A program made the position numbers and the translations under genes. The notes under the pieces are model-generated. The model was given only the letters and a program-made list of their open reading frames with translations, did not search any database and was not told where the DNA came from. Source: JAOTVV01 sp041602035 (GTDB lineage Bacteria; Gemmatimonadota; Gemmatimonadetes; Gemmatimonadales; GWC2-71-9). Taken from it: a stretch of DNA of 64,000 bases. Where the stretch lies: assembly GCA_041602035.1 (NCBI GenBank), contig JBFIHA010000016.1, positions 1-64,000 of the forward strand, given 5' to 3'. Positions within the stretch are counted from its first letter, which is position 1, and the number at the start of each line of letters is the position of its first letter. Shown here piece by piece: positions 17,149 to 25,697 of the stretch.

Positions 17149-18933
17149 CTAGAACCTCTTCGTGTCCGCATGCACGTGGCAACGGAAGCAATTGTCTCGG
17201 TTCTGGCCCATGCTGCCCGTGTGACACGTGTTGCACCAGTCGTAGCCGTTGTTGTGAGAATCGTTGACCGCGTTGGTGGTCACCGTGTAGCCGGGGCCAC
17301 CGTCACTGGTGATCGGTACTCCGCCCGTGTCCCGCACGACCTGCACCAGATTGAACAGATTGCCGCTGGCGTGCGGTGTGTGGCAATCCAAGCACGGCAC
17401 GGGCGTGAAGTCGTAGCGGGGGGCACCGCCCCCTGTGGAACCCATCTGGGTATTCGGCCACGAGTTTCGGATGTTGTCGAGTGCCTGGGCCGGCGGGGTG
17501 ACGCCCGGTCCGTAACTCCCGTCATGGCAATCCATGCAGAATTCGCTCGCAAAGTCGGTATCTGAATAGACCTGCCCAGTCCCCGGCACCCGGCCATCGT
17601 TCGGATCGGGATCCGTCACGAACGGTTGTGCCTGAGTATCCCGGTGAGGATTGTGGCAATCCGTGCACTCGACCTTGGCACCGCTCTGAGCTTGCGCGGC
17701 CTGTTGGACGTCGTGCCGGTCGTTCAGGTTCACGTTGTCGTTGGGCGCCACGGGGGCCTGGACCCACAGGATGGACGGTTGGAAGGCACCCGCGATATCG
17801 GAGCCGGCCGGCCCATCGGCATCATGGCAATTGAAGCAGAACCCCTCCTCCTCCTCGGCGTTGGCCGGCGGCGTGGGCGGCGTTCCCGCGGGAGCCAGCA
17901 GATTCTGCTTGGCCGACCCGTGGCCGGTGGCGTGGCAGCCGAACTGGCCGTTGCCGTAGCAGCCCACAATCGCCGCTGACTGCTCGTGTGATGACGCAAC
18001 CCAGAAAGCGTTGTCGATCACGGGCGGCGTCTGCCCATCGCTGAACGGAACGCCACCTCCGGCGGCGTCTGCGTCATGGCAGGCAAGGCAGAAGGCCGTG
18101 AGCTTCACTGCCTCCGTGCTGCTCGTGGCCGGATCGCCGGTGAGCGTATAGATGATGCCGGCGTTGTCCGCGTTCTTGAGCCGCACGCTGCCCTGTTGGT
18201 GCTGCGCCATGTCGTGGCAGGTGGTGCAGTCCCCATCGGGGATCGAGTCGGCGGGCGTGACCAACACATGATGGCTGGCTCGCGCGAACTCGCCGACTAC
18301 GGCCCGCCGACCTCCCACGGGAACACCGTCGCCGTTGTCTTGCGGGGTGTTGTGGCAGGCCGTGCACCCGCCGGCGCCCTGGAAGCCCGCATCGTGCGCA
18401 TGGCAGGTGACGCACTCCTGCCCCGCATTGTGGCTCGCCCCACCCCCGGTGCTGAGATGGTACGTCGTCTGCGTGTGACACACCTCGCACACCCCGTCGT
18501 ACGTGGTGTTGCCGTCAGCGAAGGAGTTCGTCCCCGTCCGCGCGGTGAACACGACCGTCTTGAGGCCGGTGTAGCGGGAGTTCAATTGCCGCGGAATGAG
18601 CGCCAGGTTCCCCGCCGCTTCGCCCTCATGATCGTGGCAATCGATGCACGACGTGGTATCCGCCACGGCATGATCGGTCCCGGCATGGACCGCCACGCCC
18701 TTGGGCACCGTTTCCCCGTTGTAGGTCGGCGGCGCCCCGTCGTCGTGGCACGACAGACAGAGATCCACGTCACGGTTGTGGTCGGTTAACGGGATGAACC
18801 CGCCCCCGCCGTGGACATTGTGGCAGTAGTCGCAATCGTCGTGCACCGTATTCTGTGCCCATGCCGGCTGCGGAGCTCCCAAGACCGCCCAGACCACCAG
18901 GCACGCCCCGATCCACGGATGCACCCGCTTCAT
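17149..18933 (-). CDS. multiheme cytochrome c (14 CXXCH plus one CX7CH)
   Basis: Exported 594-residue c-type cytochrome with signal peptide ending near AWAQ (about residue 26). It has 14 CXXCH motifs spread to the C-terminus plus one wide CX7CH (CYGNG...GCH, about residue 330), so up to 15 hemes. Heme motifs are separated by long loops without repeats, suggesting a large extracellular or outer-surface electron-transfer protein. It is the last gene of a seven-gene operon containing an outer-membrane beta-barrel and other cytochromes; its ATG overlaps the preceding stop. It may be the terminal reductase-facing component; this is inference. Confidence 0.9.
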   Translation of the reverse strand: MKRVHPWIGACLVVWAVLGAPQPAWAQNTVHDDCDYCHNVHGGGGFIPLTDHNRDVDLCLSCHDDGAPPTYNGETVPKGVAVHAGTDHAVADTTSCIDCHDHEGEAAGNLALIPRQLNSRYTGLKTVVFTARTGTNSFADGNTTYDGVCEVCHTQTTYHLSTGGGASHNAGQECVTCHAHDAGFQGAGGCTACHNTPQDNGDGVPVGGRRAVVGEFARASHHVLVTPADSIPDGDCTTCHDMAQHQQGSVRLKNADNAGIIYTLTGDPATSSTEAVKLTAFCLACHDADAAGGGVPFSDGQTPPVIDNAFWVASSHEQSAAIVGCYGNGQFGCHATGHGSAKQNLLAPAGTPPTPPANAEEEEGFCFNCHDADGPAGSDIAGAFQPSILWVQAPVAPNDNVNLNDRHDVQQAAQAQSGAKVECTDCHNPHRDTQAQPFVTDPDPNDGRVPGTGQVYSDTDFASEFCMDCHDGSYGPGVTPPAQALDNIRNSWPNTQMGSTGGGAPRYDFTPVPCLDCHTPHASGNLFNLVQVVRDTGGVPITSDGGPGYTVTTNAVNDSHNNGYDWCNTCHTGSMGQNRDNCFRCHVHADTKRF

Positions 18934-19910
18934 GGTGTGTCTCCCGCCCGGAACCGCACCACGCGCGCGGTGCTCGTGCTGGTCACGAACACCTGCCCGG
19001 CAGTATCGATCTCCACGTCGGTGGGGACTCGCAGATCGCTGACTGCCGGATCGCCCGTGCCAAGCGCCCCGACTCGTTCCCCGCTGTCCCGGTCGAACAT
19101 CAGCACCTGCGCCAACACCGCGTCGGTCAGGTACACCCGCGCACTGTCCACGGCGAGCCCCCGGGGCCGGGAGAATCCACCGCTACACCCCAGCGAGCCA
19201 CAGGTACCCTCTCCCGAGATCTCGCCCACGACGGCGCCCCAGGTCTCGGAATCGTAAGAGAAGGCCGTGACCGATGCGGCCACCCCACTCGCCCCGTAGT
19301 CGCTCACCCATACCTCCCGCCGGCCCGGATCGACCGCCACCCCTGCGGGCGAGCGTAGCTGCCCGGCCGCGATGGTCCCCGTGAGCGATCGGTCAGCGAC
19401 ATCGAACACCTTGATGTCCCCCGCGCGCCCGTCAAGCACGAAGACCAGCCCTTCCCCCCCATCGATCGCGAGATCGCTGGGATGGGCTACCGCTCCGATG
19501 TCACCGAGTGAACCGATGGCCCGACCGGACGCGTCGAACATCTCCACCGTCTGTCGCTCTTCGATGCCGACGAAGATCTGATCGCCGAGCATGCCGACGG
19601 CCAGCGGCGTGGCGTCGAGCTTTAGGGCCTGATCGGGGAGCAGGGTGGCCGTATCGACCCGAAACACCATGCGTCTCTTCGAGTCGGTCACGAGCAGCCA
19701 GCCGGTGCCCGTCACCTCCACCCGGAGCGGGGACGCGAGCGTCGTTCCCGTCGGCGGCAGCTGCGGATCGACCGGCACCGTGGGGGATGGGGGATCCTTC
19801 TTCTCCGGCTTGTCCGTGTCGACAACGTCCCCTCCACCCGGCACGTCTCCCAGGCAGCCGGCCAACAGACCGAGCGCCAAGAACAGGCTGAGGGGCCTCG
19901 CGATCGCCAT
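18930..19910 (-). CDS. NHL-type beta-propeller lipoprotein
   Basis: A 326-residue protein. The ATG at 19910 gives a lipoprotein signal with lipobox LLAGC (Cys about residue 19); a longer frame without a signal is rejected. Residues 60-325 contain repeating propeller blades such as PSDLAIDGGEG, SPAGVAVDPGRREVWVSD and RPRGLAVDSARVYLTD. NHL propellers bind proteins or polymers and lack redox centres. It lies between a 7-heme and a 14-heme cytochrome gene and may be an outer-membrane assembly or docking protein. A second, unlike NHL lipoprotein is encoded at 23573-24667. Confidence 0.87.
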   Translation of the reverse strand: MAIARPLSLFLALGLLAGCLGDVPGGGDVVDTDKPEKKDPPSPTVPVDPQLPPTGTTLASPLRVEVTGTGWLLVTDSKRRMVFRVDTATLLPDQALKLDATPLAVGMLGDQIFVGIEERQTVEMFDASGRAIGSLGDIGAVAHPSDLAIDGGEGLVFVLDGRAGDIKVFDVADRSLTGTIAAGQLRSPAGVAVDPGRREVWVSDYGASGVAASVTAFSYDSETWGAVVGEISGEGTCGSLGCSGGFSRPRGLAVDSARVYLTDAVLAQVLMFDRDSGERVGALGTGDPAVSDLRVPTDVEIDTAGQVFVTSTSTARVVRFRAGDTP

Positions 19911-20016
19911 CACGCTTCTCCCGGGTGGGGCCGCATCCGTATCACCACCCCCATGATACCCGCGTCCACGGTCGGGCCACATGAGCCCAGTCACAGGCCA
20001 AGACACGCCCCGACCA

Positions 20017-20796
20017 CTAACGATGAACCTCATGGCAGGTCTCACACCGGCCCGACGACGCCGCATGACCTAGCCCGGCGTGCGCTGTCGGCAGCTGCAA
20101 CACCGGCACCACGCTGACCGGGGACGCTCCAAGCACGGGGTCGTGGCACGAGCGGCAGAGCCGCTCGGTCGACGCTTCCCGGAGCAGCGGCCCGGGCATT
20201 CCCCGGTGGAGCCGGTGGCAGTCCGAGCACGCCACCGATTCATGGCCCACGAGATACGTGCCAGCATCGTGACACTGACCGCACAGTCCGGCCTGCTCGT
20301 GGTGCCCGGGCACGGTACCGGCACGATCGTGCGGGTCGTGACACCTGGTGCACTGGATCCGATCTCCGCCCAGGGCGCTCAGGCCCACCACACCGCTGGC
20401 CGCGGCCACTCCCCTGGGCGGGAGCCCCGAGCGCAGTGTCAGGTCCACCTTTCCCATCGGGTGATGGCCCGAAAGATCGAAGCCCAGGTAGGTCCCACCC
20501 GACGCTCCGAGCAGCTGACGATCGGCCAGCTCGGGCTGGCGCTCGCGCAGGGCCACGCTCACGTGGCACCGCAGACACGAGCTGGAAACCGCCCCTAGGC
20601 CACCCACGACACCCGATCCGAGCCACACGCTCACGTCGGCGGTCTTGAGGTTGTACTCACCCGGGTTTCCCCGACTGTGCGGCCCGTGGCAGAGATCGCA
20701 GCCCCGCTCGCCGAGCCTGCTCTCGGCGTGCTGTGCGCGGACCGTGGTGGCGGCGCAGACCAGGAAGAACCCGAGGGCGAGGGCACGAGGCCACAT
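20017..20796 (-). CDS. heptaheme cytochrome c, periplasmic
   Basis: A 259-residue cytochrome with signal peptide ending near VRAQ (about residue 22) and seven CXXCH motifs. The second half has closely spaced heme motifs (CTRCHDPHD, CGQCHDAG, CSDCHRLH, CRSCHDP, CETCHEVH) of the doubled-CXXCH kind, with many extra histidines for bis-His ligation. The ATG is one base after the stop of the beta-barrel gene. It probably carries electrons in or through the barrel, like the periplasmic cytochrome of porin-cytochrome complexes. Confidence 0.9.
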   Translation of the reverse strand: MWPRALALGFFLVCAATTVRAQHAESRLGERGCDLCHGPHSRGNPGEYNLKTADVSVWLGSGVVGGLGAVSSSCLRCHVSVALRERQPELADRQLLGASGGTYLGFDLSGHHPMGKVDLTLRSGLPPRGVAAASGVVGLSALGGDRIQCTRCHDPHDRAGTVPGHHEQAGLCGQCHDAGTYLVGHESVACSDCHRLHRGMPGPLLREASTERLCRSCHDPVLGASPVSVVPVLQLPTAHAGLGHAASSGRCETCHEVHR

Positions 20797-20797
20797 G

Positions 20798-22708
20798 TCA
20801 GAAGTCCCTCGTGAATCGGACCACGAGACGGTCGGTCGTGCGGTCGCGACCGTCATCCCACCACCCACGATCGTACGCGACCCGAAGCGTGAGCAAACGC
20901 AACCGCACGTCGGCGTCGAGCCCGATGCCGTTGAACGACTCGCTGCGCACGTCCCCTTCCTCCCACCACCAGAGCGCGGCACGGGCCCCGAGCCGGAGCG
21001 CACCGATCGGTGTCCAGACCAGCGAGACGTGACCTTGCACGTTGTCGTAGGGGAGGAGCGCCCCCCGCTTCTGGTACCCGCTCGCGGACACCGTGGCCCG
21101 GAACGCGCGCTGCACGTCCGCCGCGAGGCTGGCGTTCACGAGGTACGTCGATGCCTCGAGGCCGTCGTACCGTTGGCGTTGGTACTCACCACGCAGGTCG
21201 GCCTGCACGATACCCACCGAGGCCGTATACCCCACCCCGGCCGTGATGAAGTTCTGCGCCAGGCCAAGGAAAAACGGTCCCCGCTCGTCGAGGTCGCGGA
21301 TGTCGTGGCGGAAATACACGCGGAACCCGCGCAGTTCGGCGCTCGCCCCGTACGTCACTAGGGCTCCCTCGGAGCGGGCGTCCGGGGCGATGCGGAACAG
21401 GTAGTCGACCAACACCGTGTCGCCGGCCGCGATTCGGCCCTGCGGCAACACGAGGACCTCCAAAAGGGGGCCGCCTTCCACGAGCCGGTAGTCCAGACCC
21501 GGCTGGTACGCGATCGTCTCGGCGGCGTCGGTGACGGTAACCGTCGCGGGATCCGCAAACCGCTCCGCAAGCGTGAACCGGCCCGACGCGTCGATCACGT
21601 GCAACTCGTTGATGACCGGCACGGAGCCATCGGTGGCGGTCTGCCGCACGGACTCGAAGCCGACCGACCCATACATCCGGATCACGGCCGTGGCCGGGAG
21701 CCGTGCCGTCAGCGTCACCATCGGCATCACCCGGTACTCGTCCCGCGTGCCGTTGCTGTACCGATTCCAGCGCGCCGAGCCGTCGGCCGTGGCCCGAAGC
21801 CACTGTGAGGGCGTGTAGGTAAAGACTGCCTGCGCGTTGCGGCCGCGCTGCCGGGTCGCGCCGTTCTCGTCCCAGGACTGGCCATAGCGCACGTCGCTCG
21901 CGAAGTCCCAGGTGTGTTGCAGGTGGAGTTGCTCCGACCATGCGAAGCGCTGGTGCGGCATGAATCCGGTGCGGTCGAGGTACACAAGGTGCGACGATAG
22001 CGTGCTGCGCTTTCCCCAGCGTGCCCGATGCTGCAGCGTGCTCTGGAAGGATTGGAAATCCCGCCCGTCGGCGCGATCGGTGAAATCACGGCGCTGGAGA
22101 TCGGCGCTGAACTTCCGGTTCCGTGCCCGGAATTCCAGCGTCCGGAGCGACTCGTCGCGGAGTGCGAACTCGCTGCCATCCCGAACCCACGACTCGACCC
22201 GCGTCTCGTTCCGGACATCCACGTACATGGGGAGCGGCGCATAGCGGAAGTCGAGTCGCGCCCCCAACTCGCCAAGATCGTAGTCCCGCGCGGCGCTCAG
22301 CACGTCCAGGTCGCTTCCGACGAGGCGCCGCGCCCTGCCGGATAACGACACGGGAAGCCCCGAAAACAGGGCGGCGTGGAGATCGTAGTTGACGTACTGG
22401 GTCGCGTCACTCTCGGATGCCCCCAGGACCTCGCTGTAGCCCTGGAGCCATGTGGGTCGCACGTGCGCCCTGAGAAGAAAGAGCCGCGGATGCTTGAACG
22501 CGCCCGTCACACTCAGGTCCACCCACTCCCAGACCGTCCCGAGCTGCGTCGCGGCGGAGCCGGAAACGCGGGAGGACGCCCCACGGAACTCTGCCCCGAG
22601 CTGGCCGGTCGGCGCCGTCACCTGCACCTGAGCGTTGCCCTGGACCGGGCTCGCGGCGAGCACCGCCACCGCCGTGACGATCCGGACGCCCGAGCTCACC
22701 CCACTCAC
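20798..22708 (-). CDS. outer-membrane beta-barrel protein of a porin-cytochrome conduit
   Basis: A 636-residue protein. GTG at 22708 overlaps the previous TGA (GTGA) and is followed by a signal peptide ending near GNAQ. The body shows alternating polar/hydrophobic strands with many aromatic girdle residues and ends in VVRFTRDF, the C-terminal Phe typical of outer-membrane barrels. Length is similar to MtrB/PioB-type sheaths, but direct homology was not shown. Flanked by a lipoprotein hexaheme (upstream) and a heptaheme (downstream) cytochrome, the usual neighbourhood of a trans-outer-membrane electron conduit. Confidence 0.82.
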   Translation of the reverse strand: MSGVSSGVRIVTAVAVLAASPVQGNAQVQVTAPTGQLGAEFRGASSRVSGSAATQLGTVWEWVDLSVTGAFKHPRLFLLRAHVRPTWLQGYSEVLGASESDATQYVNYDLHAALFSGLPVSLSGRARRLVGSDLDVLSAARDYDLGELGARLDFRYAPLPMYVDVRNETRVESWVRDGSEFALRDESLRTLEFRARNRKFSADLQRRDFTDRADGRDFQSFQSTLQHRARWGKRSTLSSHLVYLDRTGFMPHQRFAWSEQLHLQHTWDFASDVRYGQSWDENGATRQRGRNAQAVFTYTPSQWLRATADGSARWNRYSNGTRDEYRVMPMVTLTARLPATAVIRMYGSVGFESVRQTATDGSVPVINELHVIDASGRFTLAERFADPATVTVTDAAETIAYQPGLDYRLVEGGPLLEVLVLPQGRIAAGDTVLVDYLFRIAPDARSEGALVTYGASAELRGFRVYFRHDIRDLDERGPFFLGLAQNFITAGVGYTASVGIVQADLRGEYQRQRYDGLEASTYLVNASLAADVQRAFRATVSASGYQKRGALLPYDNVQGHVSLVWTPIGALRLGARAALWWWEEGDVRSESFNGIGLDADVRLRLLTLRVAYDRGWWDDGRDRTTDRLVVRFTRDF

Positions 22709-23586
22709 GGATCTGCGTCCCCTCCCGATCCGGCGCCGGCCGTATGACAGCGGTCGCACTGGGTGAGCCCGAAGGCAGTTCGGCTGTCGTGACATGCTCC
22801 ACACTGCTGGCCGTTCTGCATCGCGGCCATGGTCAACGGGGTCGATCCCAGCCGCATCTCAAACGTCTCCGGGTGACAGGTCGTACACGTGTACCGGATC
22901 CGGTGCACCCAATGCGGGAACCGAGCCGCGGGGTAGGCGGGTGCGACCACGGTACTGTCGCGTGGCAGGATCATGTCTGCCCCGAAAGAGGCCACGGTGC
23001 CGGTTGACGGCGGCATCTGGGGATGACATCGGAAGCAGCTGGTGGCGGGAAACGCGACCGGACCATGGCACTGCCCGCAAGCCTCCCCCCGATTGATCGC
23101 CTCCATGCTCGTCGACTTGTGAAGAAACCGGAAGACCGCGGGATGACATCCCTGACAGTCCAGCCACGTCACGTGCGACGAGTGCGGGAAGATCGCGTCG
23201 AACATGCGGTCCGGACCCTCGAGATAGAAATCGAGGGCAAACCCGTCCAGGGCCGGCGGAACCCGCCGACCCGGCAAGCCACGTCGTGGCTTCACGACAC
23301 CGCGCCGCACCGCCTCCACCCAATCCACGTTTCCCCCAGCATCTCGCGGCAATAGCGCGAGGACCGTGTCAGGGTCGAGCGTGCGTTCGGCCGGAGGGCG
23401 CACCGTGTCCTGGGCCGATGCGAGCGCGGGTTGGCCGGCGGTCATCACGGCGGTTCGGCCCCGCGGCTCCTGGGTCTCGGGTTGTGGGGGCAGATCGAGG
23501 ATCACCGAAGCCGCACTCCGACAGGCCCCGGCCAGCACGACGACCCCGATGAGGGCGACGCCTACGAGCGGGCTACGGTGTCCCAC
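22705..23586 (-). CDS. hexaheme cytochrome c lipoprotein
   Basis: A 293-residue protein with six CXXCH motifs. The GTG at 23586 is preceded by AAGGAGG at ideal spacing, within the end of the previous gene. Lipobox LAGAC places it on the outer membrane. Residues 25-130 are a heme-free proline-rich/linker region; all hemes lie in the C-terminal 160 residues, with distal His-containing segments such as FPHSSHVTW and FPHWVHRI typical of cytochrome c7-like domains. It would be the lipoprotein partner of the adjacent beta-barrel. Confidence 0.88.
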   Translation of the reverse strand: MGHRSPLVGVALIGVVVLAGACRSAASVILDLPPQPETQEPRGRTAVMTAGQPALASAQDTVRPPAERTLDPDTVLALLPRDAGGNVDWVEAVRRGVVKPRRGLPGRRVPPALDGFALDFYLEGPDRMFDAIFPHSSHVTWLDCQGCHPAVFRFLHKSTSMEAINRGEACGQCHGPVAFPATSCFRCHPQMPPSTGTVASFGADMILPRDSTVVAPAYPAARFPHWVHRIRYTCTTCHPETFEMRLGSTPLTMAAMQNGQQCGACHDSRTAFGLTQCDRCHTAGAGSGGDADP

Positions 23587-24667
23587 GCTGGGCCTCCTTG
23601 GGCTCGACGAACCCGTATACCGTGACTTTGTCCGGTCCAAACTGATTGGTCACCAGCACCAGGTGCAGCAAGCTGAACCGCGGATCCACGAACTGCTGGA
23701 AATACTCGAGGTTGTCGTAGTCTACGACCACTTTGACGGGCAAATACAGATACCCTGGCCCCTGGTAGGGTCCGCCGAAGTACGTGAGCAGATTGCCTTC
23801 GGCGTCGAACAGCTGCACGTTCTCGAACGCGGCGTCTACGGCATAGAGCCGACCCTCGCGATCCACGGCGATACCCTTGGGACGCGCGAACTGGCCGGGA
23901 CCCCGGCCGAGTGCGCCGACCGAGCGCAGGAAGTTCCCCTCCAGATCGAAGACCTTCACCGTGAACAGCAGCCCGTCACTCACGTAGAGCCTGCCGTCCC
24001 GCACCGCTATGTGGGTCGGTTGGCGCAGGTAGGGTTGCGTTCCCGGCTCACCGCGTGGCAGCTCCCACCGGAGCGCGTACGACCGTCGGTCGTACGCGCG
24101 GACACTCGCGGTCCCAATGTCGCCGACCCAGACCCGATCCCCCTCGACGAACACGTCCGCAGGTTTGGCGTCGGGGCCCTCACCGAACGCGGCCACGTAG
24201 GTCAGCGTAGAATCGAACACCACGACCTGGCCCCGTTGCACATCCGCCACGAACAGCCGACCATCCAGCGGATCGACGAAACACCCGGACGGCGTACCCA
24301 GCCATCCTTCGCCACGCGGCTGGAACGGTGTGAATGACCGCGTCCGAAGGTCCAGCACGTCGACGCCGGGTAGCCGGGTGTCGCAGACGAAGACGCGGCC
24401 CTGATGGATCGCGAGACCGTAGGGTTTCTGGATCGCCGCGGGGCCCTCGTCGCCGGGCCCGGCAACGATATCGAGGAACGAGCGCCCCCTTCCGAGGTCC
24501 TGCGCTCCCCCGAAACGAGTGAGGAATTGGATCCGTGCCGTATCGGGCGGCGGCGGAAACACCACCAGCGGAGCGACCTCCACCGGCTTCGGCGCACAAG
24601 CGGCAACGACAGCTGCCACCAACGCGCCTAACGTCCACCGCGCCCGTGCTACCGAGACCGCACGCAC
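23573..24667 (-). CDS. NHL-repeat (6-bladed beta-propeller) lipoprotein
   Basis: A 364-residue protein with GTG start one base after the upstream stop, lipobox VVAAC (Cys about residue 24) and NHL blades across most of its length, for example IQKPYGLAIHQGRVFVCD, PTHIAVRDGRLYVSD and RPKGIAVDREGRLYAVD. It contains no CXXCH. Placed between tetraheme and hexaheme cytochrome genes, it is likely to be an outer-membrane structural or docking component of the conduit. Peptidyl-hydroxyglycine-lyase-like propellers are an alternative family, but no catalytic signature is visible. Confidence 0.87.
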   Translation of the reverse strand: MRAVSVARARWTLGALVAAVVAACAPKPVEVAPLVVFPPPPDTARIQFLTRFGGAQDLGRGRSFLDIVAGPGDEGPAAIQKPYGLAIHQGRVFVCDTRLPGVDVLDLRTRSFTPFQPRGEGWLGTPSGCFVDPLDGRLFVADVQRGQVVVFDSTLTYVAAFGEGPDAKPADVFVEGDRVWVGDIGTASVRAYDRRSYALRWELPRGEPGTQPYLRQPTHIAVRDGRLYVSDGLLFTVKVFDLEGNFLRSVGALGRGPGQFARPKGIAVDREGRLYAVDAAFENVQLFDAEGNLLTYFGGPYQGPGYLYLPVKVVVDYDNLEYFQQFVDPRFSLLHLVLVTNQFGPDKVTVYGFVEPKEAQRGTP

Positions 24668-24668
24668 G

Positions 24669-25274
24669 CTACTTGTTATGGCACGTCAGGCAGAGGCTGC
24701 TGGCGTTGTTGCTCGCCCGCAAGAAGTTGCCGTACGTGGCCTGGTCGTGCGTGTTGTGGCAGGTGCCACACTCGACGGTGTAGGTCGGCCCTGCCCCGAA
24801 CAACGGCAGCGTCCCCACGGCGGCGCCCGACGGCGCGTTCAGTCCCGGATCAGCGGTATTGTCGTAATTGATGCTGATCGGGTGATCGTTGCCGAGGTTC
24901 GTCCCCATGATGGCGCCGGACCCCGGGAACGTGGTTCCCATGTTCTGGCTGCCAGCCCCTCCGCCGTACGCATCGATGTTGGTGACACCATCGTGGCAGC
25001 TCAGGCACTGCTTGGAGATGCTCGACGGTTGCCCGGCAATCGTGTTGTCCAGCGTCGAGCTGCTGTACATGGTGAAGGTTTGGGCCGTGGACGCGTGATT
25101 CCAGAGCGGCACCGCCACCAGCGCGTTGTGCGGCGCGTGGCAGTAGATGCATACCTGGTTGTCCGGCGTGGTGAAGTCGTCGCTCAGGTCGTGCGACGAC
25201 CCCACGACCGTCTGGGCCAGCGCCGAGGCGCTGAATACGCCCAGCAGTACCATTGTGGCGAGCAGTGCTCTCAT
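24669..25274 (-). CDS. tetraheme cytochrome c, secreted
   Basis: First gene of the operon. A 201-residue protein with a clear signal peptide ending ASALAQ (about residue 21) and four CXXCH motifs (CIYCH, CLSCH, CGTCH, CLTCH). Between hemes 2 and 3 is a long Gly/Asn/Ser-rich loop. The pattern CIYCHAPHN resembles the doubled-CXXCH class. A GGGGGAG site is just before the ATG. It could be an extracellular shuttle or surface cytochrome. Confidence 0.9.
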   Translation of the reverse strand: MRALLATMVLLGVFSASALAQTVVGSSHDLSDDFTTPDNQVCIYCHAPHNALVAVPLWNHASTAQTFTMYSSSTLDNTIAGQPSSISKQCLSCHDGVTNIDAYGGGAGSQNMGTTFPGSGAIMGTNLGNDHPISINYDNTADPGLNAPSGAAVGTLPLFGAGPTYTVECGTCHNTHDQATYGNFLRASNNASSLCLTCHNK

Positions 25275-25413
25275 GTCTCCCCCTGTGCGTTTCGTGGAGC
25301 CTGTAGAGAAACAGCCGTAAGGGACCCCCCCCGGCGCGAACCGCGCAGCCGGTTCGAGGCCCTCGGGGTGCGTGCGGAACGTGACGCTTCCGGGAGGTCT
25401 AGCCTGTCGGAGA

Positions 25414-25445
25414 CTTCATGAAGATCTCGTGAGATCTCCATGAAG
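25414..25445. promoter_or_regulatory. 32-bp imperfect palindrome upstream of the cytochrome/porin operon
   Basis: Left half CTTCATGAAGATCTCG and the reverse complement of the right half CTTCATGGAGATCTCA match at 14 of 16 positions. It lies 140-171 bp upstream of the first cytochrome start. The symmetry and size fit an operator for a dimeric or tetrameric regulator; a hairpin role is also possible. Confidence 0.55.
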
Positions 25446-25468
25446 TTGCGGCAGGAACCCGTCGTGCC

Positions 25469-25490
25469 GACACGCGTGTCTAAGTGACAC
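25469..25490. promoter_or_regulatory. perfect 12-bp palindrome with extra arm
   Basis: GACACGCGTGTC (25469-25480) is a perfect palindrome. The half GTGTC is also paired with GACAC at 25486-25490 across TAAGT, so three alternating half-sites lie side by side. This is possible regulator binding DNA for the operon to its left. Confidence 0.4.
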
Positions 25491-25656
25491 AACGACAATC
25501 GCTTGGCCGCTGAGCGCAGCGATCCCCGCGATGTGTCATCGATGTCCCGTAAGGGAGTTCACGCAGGATTCAAACCGAACGGGAATACTCGGAAATCAGG
25601 AAGTCCGGAGTGCGCCTCTCCCCGCTCCACACTGAGACGGCGCGCGCTACAAAAGA

Positions 25657-25684
25657 GAACGCCCCCCAAAGAGGGAGGGCGTTC
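25657..25684 (-). terminator. rho-independent terminator of the ccm gene cluster
   Basis: Arms GAACGCCC and GGGCGTTC with additional C/G pairs give an 11-12 bp stem around an AAAGA loop; on the minus strand it is followed by TCTTTTGT. It lies 13 nt after the stop of the zinc-ribbon gene at 25698. Confidence 0.8.
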
Positions 25685-25697
25685 ACCAGTGGGTCGG

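Larger units (their letters stand above)
25275..25697. other. 423-bp intergenic region with palindromes and a terminator
   Basis: No convincing gene is present. From left to right it holds: the leader of the cytochrome operon, a small GCGCG/CGCGC hairpin near 25337, a 32-bp imperfect palindrome (25414-25445), a 12-bp perfect palindrome with a third arm (25469-25490), and the terminator hairpin of the zinc-ribbon gene (25657-25684). No confident promoter boxes were identified. Confidence 0.7.

Noticed and set aside
17149..25274. Recurring CXXCH-coding units as DNA tandem repeats or CRISPR
   Set aside because: Spacing is irregular and similarity is limited to heme-motif codons; no repeat-spacer pattern.
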